Below are positions 50,521-63,980 of a stretch of 64,000 nucleotides of DNA, piece by piece. A program made the position numbers and the translations under genes. Under the pieces are notes generated by a model. The model saw only the letters and a program-made list of their open reading frames with translations, ran no database searches and was not told the DNA's origin. Position 1 is the stretch's first letter; the number at the start of each line of letters is the position of its first letter. Source of the DNA: Hymenolepis diminuta (taxonomy: Eukaryota; Platyhelminthes; Cestoda; Cyclophyllidea; Hymenolepididae); the NCBI GenBank assembly GCA_900708905.1, contig CAADRB010000051.1:646380-710379 (forward strand), given 5' to 3'.

Positions 50521-52868
50521 CTGATTACGTGATACATGGAAAAATCCATTCATCGCTGCTAGGATACCCAACGAAACATATTTATATTATTTGTCACAAA
50601 ATTTTAATCAATATCCAATCCTAAGGGAGGATGAATTAAGGAGAAAATATATTTACTGAAAACTGCTAGAGACAGTAGCCATATTGTGGGGGTATTTCAC
50701 TTAAGGAGAAGGAAATTGAAGTTTTATTTTAAAGCGCGATTCAATATAACTGACGGGTACTAAAAGAACGAATATCTAAAAACAATTTTTACCAGTGTCA
50801 AATACGAATTTTTATTAAAATAGTGGCAATAATAACAAAATTTCTTTTGAAAGCATCTTCGATCTGCAAGGAATATATGTTTATATATGTATATATATAT
50901 ATATATATATAATTCTAAATATTTTAAGGATTTAAAATCATAACTGAGAAGTAAAAAACAAGTGGACAATTGTTTAAACGTCCTAAATACAAAATTAAGT
51001 GATGCTATAATTTTCCTATATGAAAATTTCACCTCTTGAATCTCACCAGATTTATTTGAAAATCTTCCCATTTTATCAGGTCGGAAGTGTTATGCAAAGA
51101 TGATATAAGTCATGAGTCCGCCTGACTTATTGTTGCATGGTGATGAATAAAGGAAGCGAAATAATTCAGGTCTTCTCACTGTGCCTCATTTCGTAATATT
51201 TCCCACAACTTGGGTCATATACACCGCTAATATTTTTCTTACTTCCTTTTCTACTACTATCTGTCCTTCCTATCTTATTCCTTAACGGTTGTCTAAAGCG
51301 TCAGTGGTTTAAATGGGCTTTTAGGAAAGGCTGCTGTTTCCTGTTAGCCTTTAGGAAAATCATTGATTTCGTTTATACGATTATTGGGTCGGATAAGAAA
51401 TGACGAATACTTTGCAACTGATATTAACATTAATGAAATTGTTTTCATCCAATGAATTAATTTTCCGCATTTTTTAACTAAACATAATGACATTTAAGTA
51501 AGAATAAATAGATATACAATATAAACTTTATGACCTTTTCTGATATTCAATAAATAATGTAGAAATTTATTACATTCTAGAGCAATCTTTAGATATGGTC
51601 CCACTTTTTTAATCTAAATGCCCAGAATTCCGACTAGCCCCAAATACATATATTTCTCGCATTCCACTATGTTCTCCTGATGTTTTGTTTTCTTCCTTAG
51701 TTACGTTGCCTGTAATAAAATAAACTGAATGAAATTTCACGGCAATTTCTTGACGTTTTCTTCCAAATTAACTCTAATTTTTAGTATACTTCCAAATATG
51801 AATCCGAACGTCACAGGCAGAAAATTTAATTTTAATGAAACCTTAGTACTTTATCTTAGCATACTCCATTTTTCTGCAGAATATCGTAATGGTTTGTCTT
51901 TCCTTCATTTTCGCCTTTTAAACGCATTATCAAATAGCACCGGACATGACATATACGGACCTGAGCTGATGCTCAATGATATTTATTGACCCGGTGAAAG
52001 AAATCTTTTTTTTCTTCTTTAACACAGCTATATCGCATTTGACAAAACATCCTCACTGTTCTAAAGTATAATTCCTTTTATTCTTCTGCAAATATTACGT
52101 ATATCCGTCACAATTGGTCTTGTACTCTCGATCGTCTGAGTAGAAGCTGTATTAAACAATATCGATCCTTTGCCACATCATATTTGTGGCGGTATCTCGA
52201 GTTGACATGACCGTTTCATTTTTCTATGTGAAACAGATCCTTAGAACATAGCCCTTTGCGTCTCACTTGAATAGACGAATACGATTACTCTCAAGTCTTC
52301 TGACTGGCGTACAATGGGGGCTGACAGTTTAGAGAGATGGGTTTTATTGGATGCATGACCATAAATGATTTTACGGTTAGTAGCTTAATACTGGAGATAT
52401 TGTTGGAGTAGTAGAAAGCTCTGATCATGTGCCACAAGAGTATTTTTCCCTGACCATTAAAATAATTGCCATAACCTCTTACCCTAAGACTAATGTAAAT
52501 AAACTATTCATTCGGAAGATGGCTCTCATGAGGCTGGGAAAAATACCTCTTCGTCTATACCTATTGTTGATCAAGAGAATGCACAAAGTTACCGATTATA
52601 AACTTCAAAAAGCTGAAAGCTTTCCAGTCTCTTTTACTGCACATTAGCCTATAAACAAACCGCTAAGGTCAAGGTATCTAGCAAAAGAGGAACGAATGAT
52701 TTTCAAAAAACAAAATGCAAATAAATTCAGTGAAATATTACAAATTTTGAAGATGATGGTAATGATGGTATAACAAAATTCATTTGGAGGCAAACATTTT
52801 CAACCATTTCCTTAATATTCAGAAAGGTACATAATGAGAGAAAGGTTTATATCAAATATTTCCACCCC
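50521..52868. other. Intergenic region downstream of CACHD1
   Basis: AT-rich with an (AT)n microsatellite at about 50881-50912. The frames at 51729-51989 (+) and 52429-52647 (+) show no domain or splice context. No gene supported. Confidence 0.4.
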
Positions 52869-55800
52869 TCAAACGATATTATCCCCCGTAGGAGCCGAAG
52901 CGGACGACTGTTGTTGAGAAGATTGCGTCTGTTGTGCTGTTTGTCGAAGACAAGCTTGTGGCGGTGGGGGTTGGACAAGCACTGGGAATCGAGCCAACAT
53001 TCCTAAACTCCGACCTTGTGTCGATGTCTGATGAGTAGAAAAAGAGGGAGATGGACAAAGGAGGGGATCGTGTGATCCCAGTTGTTGGTTTCCATGGAAA
53101 TTGTGTTGAGATTGTAATAAATCCTGATGGTGCAATTGTCTGTAATGCTGATAGGCCTTTCTCCAGGAGGGAAGAAAACGATTCCGCTGAGAGTGATGCA
53201 TTTGAGACTGAAGTTGCTGTCCTCTCTAAAAGTGCATGTACACACATAAGTGACAGAGTTAATTAATTTTGCTGTGAAAACAGTAGATGGACTCACTTTT
53301 GCAGAAAGCAACATGAGTTGATTTTCCAACTCCTCTGCACACATCACGTCATCCATTCCGGGTCCAAGAATCAGAGTACCTATCCAAGGACCACCTCTGT
53401 TCGTCGCGGGAACCGCATTGGTTTCACAGTCATTGGTCAGAGTTAATGTTGCCTCGCCTTCATAGGTAGGCTTCTCTTCGCTTGTAACTGACGGTCCAGG
53501 AACGAATGAATCAGTAAGAGACTGAAGCAGAGAAATAATAAGCTCTCATCAAAAAGCTATTTCAAAGAAAGTGGGGAACGAACTCGCATTAATCACCGCC
53601 CCAGAGTACACGGACATAATCAGTAAATGAATTTAGATATTAGTATAATAGTAAACAACATAAGGATATCACAATGCTCTTACTGAGGACTCAGCACAAC
53701 TGGAACTGGGTCTGTCATTACTAACATATCCATGATCTGTTGTGGTAGCGGCAGATGAAGACACTGTAGTGATCTGATCGTCTGTTCCTGGCGGTCTAAC
53801 TGTAGCCACCGTACTGTTCTCAGTAACACGATAGGGACTAACCGCTGTGGGATCAGTCACAAACTCAGCAAGAGGCATCTCGGCCTTCTCTTCGGGCACT
53901 TGAGCTAACTGTTCATTCGAAAATGCATTGCTCTTCACGAAGACACCCACGCCTTCAATGATTATTGCGGCCGCAGTCCCCGACGAGCCTGGAGAGGCAG
54001 TGGCGACAGAGGAGGGACCAAACACGGCGGAGATAGTTGGACGCAGCGGAGATACAACATTGCGTTCTGATCCGCTATCACAAGCTGAGATATTCGGCTC
54101 ATCCGCTCCGCTCCCTGTTGTTGATGAAGCACTTGTTGCTTTCACGAGAAGAGCTACAGCACCTGCAGTCGGCGGTGGCTCATCCTTATCTGTACCGCTT
54201 TCAAGGGGTCTTTCACAACAACAAACCTTATCGCCCTACAAAGGAAAAATATTTTTAACTCCAATTGGCCACCAATTTGATTATCAGGGATGTACAAAAA
54301 GACCTACTGAGTGGTTTTTCCCGCATCTTGTTTGATTACTAGGATCGCCATCAGTGCTTCTGTCTCCACTTAACAGTCCAGTCATTGCACACTCTCCACT
54401 ACTTCCAATGGCCAATGCTGCCATTGCTGCATTCTGCCGCGCTCTATTGGCAGCCTGATGTCTTAGGCAATAGACACCCAGCAGGAGAACAATGAATACT
54501 GCTAACACAGCACCTGCAACAGGTCCTACCGGATTTGAATTTGTCCAAGCTGCCACAAGCCCACTTCCAACACCACTGTCGCCACCTCCAACAATCAGAT
54601 CATTCCTCTCTCCATTGCCAACGTAATGCCTGGCGAGAATATATGGCGAAGCATAGAGATCCTCATCTCCACGATATTGCCCCCCTAATTGCTGTTGTTG
54701 ATTGTGATAATGATAGTAGTAATAGTAATGATAGAAATGTGCAGCCGCGGCGGCTGATTGTGAATAACCAGCAGCACCATTCTGGAAATTGAAGAAACTT
54801 CCAGAAGCTGGTAGATGATTTCCAGGAGAGGGTTGTGGCATCATCATATGAGGTGGAAATGGTGGAGGAATTAGAGGAGGCCATTTTTCGTCAAAGAAGC
54901 CCAGTGGTGCTGAAATTATAGAGGAGAGATAAAAAGTGCTGTGGTGAAAAGTGTATTTAATTGGCAAGCGCACAAATCGATCAGGTCTGCAATTTACTCC
55001 AAGGTTAATCGGACAGTAAAAAGTGATAGAGATCAAACATTTGGTGACCTATCAAAAAATGAATACCTACGACCTTTCTACTACTGTGTAAGGTGGCTGA
55101 AAAGTCATTTATGCTTTATGATTTTATTGGACTGTCATGGCCGAAATAGCAAACAATGTCGATTCTCGTCGTTAAAAGTGTAATTTAAGACTAACTGAAT
55201 AGTTCATTCAATTTTGATACAAATGGAACTGTGTTAGGGAACTTTGTTTACCTCATCCTGAATTCACCTTTGGTGAACACTGTTTCATTAGTTCTGCTAA
55301 TAACAAGTTTAGCTATCTCATCTCTGGAAAGTTAAAACTGTAAGCTGATGAATATTGTGCATGGTTATTTCGTCTTTGGCAAGACCAATCCTTCTTAATT
55401 AAAAAATTCGGTCAATAAGCACTGAAAATAGTTGGGAAACACTTGCTGTAATCCAGAAGACAAACCATGAAGTTTGATTATTGGAACGTAAATATTGTAC
55501 AACCTGAGTCCAAAAAATCAAATGAAGCAAGACCCTTTGATATCTTGACGTTGCTCTCAACATCCTTTTCACCCCCTTCACTTTATAATTTATTGCATTT
55601 TTTATTAAAGAACTTCAACTGCTTCCCTCAATTAAAACTGCAAAAGGTTACTGTATTACTGTGGGCAACAGTGACAATAATAACTCAGAGAGATTAACAT
55701 ATAGCCCACTTAGATTGAAGTTAGCCGAAGAGTCCGAAATGTAGAATTAGTAGACGGTGAGGAAGAGTTAGATGATTAAAAAGGTCGCAGTTAATCGGAA

Positions 55801-58800
55801 TGACCAATAAATCCTTCTGCACTCTTTTCTCGGAAAACAACATTACATTCATGATTATACCATGTCCATAGTTGATTAATCAGATATTTTTACAGACCTG
55901 AATGAATAGGTAATGAAAAACATAAAAAATTTACCGGGAGCCAAACAGAATCAAGTGCCAACACGCATTCAATAACCAAGAAACAGTCGAAATTCCTCAT
56001 TCAAAAATCAAAAGCTGTGCATTCTAAGTATATAAATGGAAGATCAAAACAAGATTACATACATGGACTGCTGTTAATTCCTGAGGCATCAGATGATTTT
56101 GATTTAGTCGAGGTAGGGAAAGAACTGGGTGAGGTGTAAGGAGATAAGCCACCAATCACTCCACCAAAACAGACTCCCATAGGTGCGCAAAAGCCCTCAT
56201 TCGGCAAAGGTTTGCCATCAGATCCCACAAGACAGTATTCACATCCAATACTGGCGGCACACTCGGTTTTTCGTTGAGGCGAACGAATGGCGGTACAGTC
56301 TGTCGGGCCCAGAGCAGGAACCAGAGGACCAGAGGAACGAGCCGGTGAGGATTGAGCAGAGGTCGCAGAGGTGGAGGGAGCTTGAGGAAGAAGAGCTGAA
56401 AGCCATTCCGATAGAGAAGCAACTGGTACCCGCTTAGAAAGGATGTTAGACTGCTGGCACAGAGGAGGTGCATCGGGCAAACTTGCTAGAGCTTTCCAGG
56501 AAGCGGCTGCAGCAGCTTTCGGTATTGATAATGCAACCGCTTCGTGCTAAAATTACGTAAGATTATTCACTTATCTTTTATAGAATACGAATTAGCCATC
56601 AAGCAATATAATTCCGTTCATGATTGATGACTTCTACAATTTACAAATATCCCCTCAGTGTATGAATTTTACTCACAGGTTGACCTAAATTTAGATTGGC
56701 TATCTGCTAATATACTGTGGGAAAAATTCCCAAAATAAAGCACCATCTATATATTAAACACATAGGGTCACTTTTAAGACATCTAACCTTGGCATTTAAC
56801 ACATGAGCTGAAAAGTCCGGGGCCTAACAAAGAAAACACTGTTTTTTGGTTCAAAATTAACTTTATTCATCAACGTAATCTCCATCAAAAGCAACACAAT
56901 CGTTCCAGCGCCGCTCTAACATTTCAATACCACTTTTGTAGAACAGTTTATCTTTTGCCTCAAAATAGGCCTCAGTTTCTGCAATAACCTCTTCATTCGT
57001 GCGAAATTTCTTACCGGCGAGCATTTTTTCAGGTCTGCGAACAGCCAGTAGTCCCTGGGAACCAAATCTGGCGAATACGGTGGATGTGGGAGCAATTCGA
57101 AGTTCAATTCATGTAATTTTGCCATTGTTTTGATTTACTTGTGACACGGTGCGTTGTCTTGATGAAACAGCATTTTTTCTTTGCCATATGCGGTCGTTTC
57201 TTTGCAATTTCGGCCTTCAAACGCNNNNNNNNNNNNNNNNNNNNNNNNNNNNNNNNNNNNNNNNNNNNNNNNNNNNNNNNNNNNNNNNNNNNNNNNNNNN
57301 NNNNNNNNNNNNNNNNNNNNNNNNNNNNNNNNNNNNNNNNNNNNNNNNNNNNNNNNNNNNNNNNNNNNNNNNNNNNNNNNNNNNNNNNNNNNNNNNNNNN
57401 NNNNNNNNNNNNNNNNNNNNNNNNNNNNNNNNNNNNNNNNNNNNNNNNNNNNNNNNNNNNNNNNNNNNNNNNNNNNNNNNNNNNNNNNNNNNNNNNNNNN
57501 NNNNNNNNNNNNNNNNNNNNNNNNNNNNNNNNNNNNNNNNNNNNNNNNNNNNNNNNNNNNNNNNNNNNNNNNNNNNNNNNNNNNNNNNNNNNNNNNNNNN
57601 NNNNNNNNNNNNNNNNNNNNNNNNNNNNNNNNNNNNNNNNNNNNNNAATGCTCATGCAATATAAAGCCAACACGTTCTTTTCATATCTTTACGATGTCAG
57701 ATAACTCACGCAACTTCACTTTTCCATCATTCAAAACGATTTTGTGGATTTTTTTATGTTTTCTGGTGTTACTGCCTCATTTGGACGTCCACTGCGTTCT
57801 GCATCATCGGTGTCTCTACGACCACGTTTGAAGTCAGCAAACCAACGTTTTATTGTTGTTTCTGATGGAGCGAAGTCTCCATAACACTTTTCAAGCCATT
57901 GCTTCGCTTGAACGGCATTTTTTCCCATCAAGAAGCAATGTAAAATTAAAACACGAAATTGTTTTTGATCCAATGTTTTGAAAATAACAAAAGTAGCGTC
58001 ACTCCTAGCACAATAACTCACAAACTAATGAATAGAATATCATGGAATTTTAACAGCTGTCTTTCGAAGGTTAGTATTAACTGGAAAAAAGGTGACTGCA
58101 ATAAAATTAGCGTCATCTATGTATTAGGCCCGGGACTTTTCAGCTCATATGTTAAGCGGCTTTGAGGTAGAATTTAGCCATTAAAGGCTTTATGATTAAC
58201 AACTGAATACAATTAACCTTCTATTTAACTGTGGATGCTATAATCGGATACCATATACAAAGTCAGAGGTCATGACTTCGATACTTATCCAATGAGTAAT
58301 ATAAGTAAAACGGCCCAGATTTGTAATGATCAAATGAAAGCTAGTAGAGTGCAAATTACAAATCAAATACTTTTTCAGGAGAGAACTTGTCTAACATTAG
58401 TGTTGGAAAGCACTTACCTTCAATGGAGTGGCATGTCTTAATTATCAAACATTTTTCAGACATAGATCTATTCTTTCTATTAAAATTTTTATTAATTCAA
58501 ATTGAGAGAACTCTATTGAGCTCTAATATTCCTCATTTCAGCAACATGGATCAAAGAGGTATGACCAATCATTCCATTAAATTATTTGGCTAAATGGCTC
58601 TGAAAATCGTAGGATAAATTGATAAAAACGGAACATTGGAGCATCTGGACATTACAAAGTGAATTATATCCCATATGATAAAGTGAGTAAATTAATGCCT
58701 CTACAATTCAAATCAAGTAAGAATTATAATAATCAGACCCCATCGTAAGTTCCTATTCGATCCGGTTTCATCCCTTGTCTGACTAATTTGCTATTCGGCG

Positions 58801-61800
58801 TATTCAGAAACTATCCCATGATGAAAAGTTCTAAAAGGTTTCTGTATCGTCGTTGACAATTATAATAATTTAGATAGAAAGTATTCTTACCGACAGAGAA
58901 AGACAGGCGGGATGGATTTCAATAGGTGACCCAGACGAAGTGTTGGTAGAATTTGACGGAGGACCAACAGTAGGAACCACACCAAGAGGGCACTGACAAG
59001 GGCACTCGCATTCAAGTGGTTCCAGGCGTCCGCAGTTGAGACATCGACGATCTTTCGTGGAGCATGCGCAAAAAGCTGAACGTGGAGAGCAACCTCCAGA
59101 ATCACCACTACGACGAATTCGTTGACGTTGACGTTGCTTCTGCGGGGCCTCGTGAACAAGACCCACGAATAGATTTGTACCGGGAACGACATTAAACTGA
59201 AAGTAAGAAAGAAACGATGAAGGTTTAACATAGAACAGTTGACTGTATCCAATTTGCTTTTAAATTAAAATAGATAAATGGTGTCTACTCTCGAAGCTAG
59301 TTCTTCAAGATAACCTATGCAAATCTTCTGTGGTTCGGTTTTATAATTACCGAAAACAACCTCTGTATTTGTCAAGTGCTCCAGAATGTTGGCTGGCGTT
59401 TGCTAACTTTCACGTGACAATGAATTTTATCAAACGAACAAAGGACATTTGACCGTCAATTCCACTTTAAGCATCATAGTGCCAAAACTATTCTTATTTT
59501 CTTTCCATATCCTTCTCCCCACTCTCGAGCGGATTTAGAGAGAAACTGCTACCTACTTTCAGCCCAAGAGCATATTACAACCAAATGTACTTAATGCAGG
59601 ATTATTAGTCTACCCTAATATGTAGTTGAGCTTTGCTAGTCCCATCTACTTGCCCATGGCTGGAAGAAAATGCCAATGAATCAAAGTGGCATGACCAACC
59701 ATTCAGGTTAATCAGCTGATCAGTAAGCTTTTAATATCGCGGACATGAATCCATGCAAATGTATAGGAGTCAAATCATGAAAATTGAGCTTCAAACATTT
59801 GGATATTGCAAAGTATGCCACTTAAGGGAAAGTGTAGAATTCAATGCTTGCAAATTTATTTAAATTAAGACTCCTAACGCCCTAACTTCATTTCATACTT
59901 TCATTTGAAGTTGATTACATTTCCATAATTCGTCTAAGACAGGACCTTGTAATAATAGCTCAAGGTCGCAGATCCCATGCACTGTTACGGATTCAGAAAT
60001 TCAAGTCCCGGGTGATCTCCTAGGGACTTATCAGCCCGATCAATATGCAGACGCATGCTGCTCGGGATATCTAAACAGTTAATTCAGACAAAATTCTCAT
60101 TACTCAAGACAGTAGGTTGAACTTCAAACTTTAATTATATGGAGAAAACTCTTATTTTATCTTCTCTTTCCCCAAGTCTGGGTCAACTGTGGTCTAGCAA
60201 TACCCAATAGACATTAAGATCATAGCAACAGCAATTAGGCTTTCTAACATTACAAAATTGACAGGTGAGTAATATAATAATCTCATTTTCAGAATGCATA
60301 TAACGATTGGTACCTCATCCCAATAACCTCTGCAACAAATTATCAATCTTGTTTTCTCTCATAACCTCGGACTAATCATTGAATAAATATTACTTTGCCG
60401 ACGTATTCAAATAGGCCAGGTCGCTAGATATAGGAGTTAGTAAAAAGTAACTACGCTTACTTGGTAGCGAGTGCAATGATCACCAGGAGCTGAGTTAGTT
60501 ACGACGCCATCATAGGAGGTATTGTATAAATAGTATCGTTCCAGAGTACGTTGTGAATGCGACACACAAGCCACTTTGCGCACAAATCTATTATGATTCA
60601 AGAGATCCGCGGCCACAAGGGGTTCCCTGTGACTAATATGATAGCTTTCCATGGCTCGACTTCCTTGCACAGGATCTGCAAATCCTGGATGAGCGATCAG
60701 ATATCCTCGATCATTCATCAGGAGACATTTCACTGAGCCCCTATCCTCTTCTTCCTCTTCGTCATCTTCATTATTTTCTCCAGAATTGGATTCTAATTTC
60801 GCAGAATTCTGATCAGTCTCTGCAACTGCCTTTTTGTCGTCTTTCTCCACAAAATCTTTCTCCTCAGAGTTGGAAATTGTATTTGCCTCAACTCTAAATC
60901 CATAGTCTCTTAATAACTCAAGGACTCGTGAGACCTCCTTTTGTGAGCCATTGAAGGATGGATGTTTTGATGATATAGTCTTAGAAATGGGAGATGTTGT
61001 CTTAAAGGAGGCTGTTTTATTTGCTTTTGAAGGTTTAGGAGGTTCAGGAGTGCAGTAAATAGGGAGCCATGTGGCGAGAAGATGATTGAACAGACGGTAG
61101 GGAACATCCATAGCCATAACAGCTTGAACGCGATCTGTCCTCGGGTTGTGAAGGCCGCTTTGGCTAAAACAGATCAAAACAGATTACAAATCTTACTCAT
61201 CACGATCCAGCCACTTAGCATTTTGATGTACAATGGGATCGCATTAAGTTAGAGGGGGGATAGCTTAGTCAAGCTCGCCGAACCCAAACTTTGAATCTTC
61301 CTTTAATAACCATACTTTATATGTTCGTTTTTATCAAACGTTTTAAAAATCGGACAAGCCGATACATAAATCTATATGTGAGAAAATACTGCGGAGAAAG
61401 AGCAAAAAGAATTGATATATGGGTTTCGAAATTTTATTTATTCACATCTCGGGTCAGAAAAAAATTCGCTGCTACTTTTCGGAAGATCTACTACTATGTA
61501 ATATTCCAACCCCTCAAAGTTTTGTAAGACTTAAAGAATTAAAGGAAATTGGGGACTAGAAGTCCTTGTTGATCAGTTCGCTTGAAAGTGGTTCCTCCAC
61601 TAGTGCAAAAGCAGTGAGTTCATTTCCGCGAACATCCGTATATAGTCATCAGCTTCAAACTATACCGTTTTCGCTCAAAGTTCCTAGAGGTAGAGATTTA
61701 CACATTTAGAGAAAGCCCGATCAAACCAAAGAATTGTTTGGCGCGCTGACTGATTTGTCTTAGTCATGAGATTGCGTAAGCTTCCCTTTTAGTTCTATAT

Positions 61801-63540
61801 GTAGGCTGATGACTAAAATGAAGCTTTAAGATAAATGATAAGACCAAAGTCGAAGTCTTCTTCGTTAAAGCTTGGTCGCTAGATTTTCCCGCCGATCTCT
61901 GAAAGGGCGAAATCACAAGATCATGCATCTAGCAAGAGAGCCTTAAATCTGCTGTTATCGCCCACCTTATAGCTTACATGTATTATTTTTGCAACCTACT
62001 TCACTTCTCTACAACAGCAGAAGATAATGGACAGACATAGATGCATATAATTATTGGTTGAACTTACTTGCCCTCAAATATAGCATACGCAATGCTAACA
62101 ATATGGCCAGCACCTCCGTGATCAAGATAGGGCTCAGTGAAGACAATTCGTCCAGCGTTCTCTACGGATCTAGTATACCAAGGTCTGGTAGTTGCATCAA
62201 AGCTTTGTGGCATAAGGGTTCCTGGGTACATTAGTACCACTCCTGTATCTGTTGATACGTATCTATAAAGAGAATTGAGTGGAAAATCGATTAGTGAGCA
62301 CACTCAAATTTAGTGATCCAAAACTATTTAGATATAGTTAAACCTATCGAATTTAAGAAATACTTGTTAAATTAAATTTTCATTGGTTGTTCCTTTTGCC
62401 TGAATTATTGTTTCAGACACTTCGACAATTTTCAGAATCGGTACCAATCGATAAGATCTTATCGCGACACATTCATTTGTACGTCTATCGAGACGGCAGT
62501 TAGACTCAAAAGTCTATTAAGGAATACTTACACTTTTCAAATACTTGCATTTACCCCCACATTTTCGGGTGGATTACAACTATCTTTTAAGTATTTCAAC
62601 TGTCTTTGCCAATTTTATATTTTTACATACACCGTTTTACACCTGGACCGACTCCGCCATTCTGGTTTCTACCTTTCATCAACCTGGCTCTCTTCGCTCT
62701 AAGTCCTACTAACTCCTTCAGTTATGTCCTTCTACTCCTTCCTTCTCTTCGCTAAGTCTCATGAAAAGAGAATTATCTTGACTGTATACTTCTTTCTGTT
62801 TGTAGCTTCATATTTAGCGACACAGGTACTTAGTCCGCAACAAACTTCAGAAAGGTGCAAATACCCGAAGAATCGGTAGCAGGCCCATTTATATGAGAAT
62901 CGATTGGACCATTAGCGCCATATTCCGTTTGATAAACATAGTCGCGTAAAGTGGAAACCCTTTTACAAATTGTCATAAAAAACAATAATTACCTTGCCTT
63001 TCATAGGAAGCGTAAAACCAATTCCATGCTACAGGCATGAAACGACAGTGTCATCACCATGGGAAGTACAAATATGGCCAAATTACTTGCTGTACATTAA
63101 TTGATGAATAAAATTAGTGACTCACCTTCGAATAATGAACCTTCCAAGAGCACTAGCTCCAGTAGCCGCAGCTCCACGTTGCCTCCAAAACTTCCCGATT
63201 CTCTCCACCACAGCGACGGCTGTGCGTGCATCAGGAGCTGAGACAGACGAAGGGACTGTTGGAGATGAAGTTCCTCCGTTGCTAGCACTGGAGCTACTAC
63301 TGCTAGGAGATGAGGAGGGTGAGACACGAAGACCAGGGTTGGAAATTAGCGCCGTCTGATCGGTGAGATAGGCCACCAAGTGACGGACCTCCTCAGCACT
63401 CTCTCCCCGACCTACCACCACATCGTCTGCACCGCCGATGACACTCCCACTGCCACCTGAGCCCAATGCTGTGGAAGCTGAGGTCAGGTGCTCAAAAGGA
63501 CGCATAAATGTTCGAGGTGGCAAGTAAATTGTGGTCGAAC
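52869..63540 (-). CDS. CACHD1: CACHD1-like VWFA/Cache membrane protein, 5' part missing
   Basis: Relative of calcium-channel alpha2delta subunits; single-pass surface protein that modulates channels or receptors. Nine exons in phase: 63540-63126, 62262-62068, 61163-60461, 59196-58891, 56546-56063, 54909-54308, 54235-53686, 53521-53297, 53225-52869 (about 1278 residues). The N-terminal VWA part lies beyond the window edge. Visible: Cache block [15 protein letters not shown]...[30 protein letters not shown], a Cys-rich stretch ([18 protein letters not shown]), a PSI-like Cys region (CEYCLVG...[14 protein letters not shown]), the transmembrane segment [20 protein letters not shown], cytosolic [14 protein letters not shown], and a Gln/His-rich tail. 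The segment before the TM and the DHGY tail match CACHD1 rather than GPI-type alpha2delta, as I recall them. A mariner copy sits in the intron between 58891 and 56546. Confidence 0.87.
56863..58021 (-). pseudogene. mariner transposase, broken
   Basis: The N-terminal helix-turn-helix region is readable ([20 protein letters not shown], then [13 protein letters not shown] and ERSGRP). The C-terminal catalytic part shows HQDNAPCH and [15 protein letters not shown], the second and third acidic positions of a D,D34D transposase. The frame is lost after an A-run near 57755. A TGA interrupts it near 57690 and a TAA follows the HQDNAPCHK segment. Frames also shift near 57170 and again after DLKK near 57030; the original C-terminal frame ends at 56863. 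The middle is hidden by the N gap. It cannot encode an active enzyme. Confidence 0.92.
57225..57646. other. Assembly gap (422 N)
   Basis: A run of N inside the mariner copy. The whole-element length with the gap fits a standard mariner, so the gap size is about right. The cause is probably read collapse over a repeated transposon. Confidence 0.99.
58480..59765 (-). repeat. Two related repeat fragments in CACHD1 introns
   Basis: About 58480-58700 and about 59650-59890 share, on the plus strand, ATCAAAG, GGCATGACCAACCATTC (GGTATGACCAATCATTC), then an ACATTTGGATATTGCAAAG / GCATCTGGACATTACAAAG block. They are similar in the minus orientation to 11500-11610 and 19795-19905. They flank exon 59196-58891. 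Class unknown. Confidence 0.4.
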
Positions 63541-63741
63541 CTGATAAGAAAGTGCGGTGAGTCATTATTATAATTGCGCAGTTGAACAAAACAAACGAAG
63601 ATCAATTCAACATGTTGTTTAACAATCCAAACTGACGGAAATGACAGAAATGTGAAGTGAGATGGCAAAGACGAGTCAATTAACAATAAATTGAATAAAA
63701 TAAACTTTTAAAAAGAACTGGTTAGACGAAATGTGCTATAC

Positions 63742-63830
63742 TTCAAGCGTGGACCAAAATTAGCATCAGGGATGGAAGAGCTGTCAGGAAACTCTCCAGA
63801 CATGCATAACGCTCGGTCTTAATTCGAAAA
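63742..63830 (-). CDS. Possible further upstream exon of the CACHD1-like gene
   Basis: The minus-strand reading CMSGEFPDSSSIPDANFGPR is open and ends near a GT (GTATAGC, donor about 63741). Its phase in this frame (2) does not match the phase-1 acceptor at 63540, so either another exon lies between or this is not coding. Confidence 0.2.
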
Positions 63831-63980
63831 ACAATGATGACTAATTGAGCACTTGTGGTAAGGTTCAGTCTAAAGTATCAGGTTGTAACAGAAGTCCTGT
63901 CCAATTTTGAGCTATGTGTTTAGGGCACGATTACTTCAGTTTAGTTTGTTAATGTTGCATGCTCATCTATGGTAATTAAT

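Larger units (their letters stand above)
56799..58152 (-). mobile_element. Dead mariner transposon with TIRs and TA duplication
   Basis: Terminal inverted repeats ACAYATGAGCTGAAAAGTCC (56799 onward; reverse complement ending at 58152) are flanked by TA on both sides (56797-56798 and 58153-58154), the mariner target signature. The element is 1354 bp including a 422-bp assembly gap, near the usual 1.3 kb. It is inserted in an intron of the CACHD1-like gene, with its transposase in the same orientation as the host gene. Confidence 0.95.

Noticed and set aside
52879..53247. Alternative reading frame of the last CACHD1 exon (122 residues, Ser/Thr-rich)
   Set aside because: Phase from the preceding exon (GCAAAA, phase 0) selects the Gln/His-rich frame ending at 52869, which resembles the CACHD1 tail.
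57104..57831. Several long frames crossing the N run
   Set aside because: They are open only because N codons cannot be stops.
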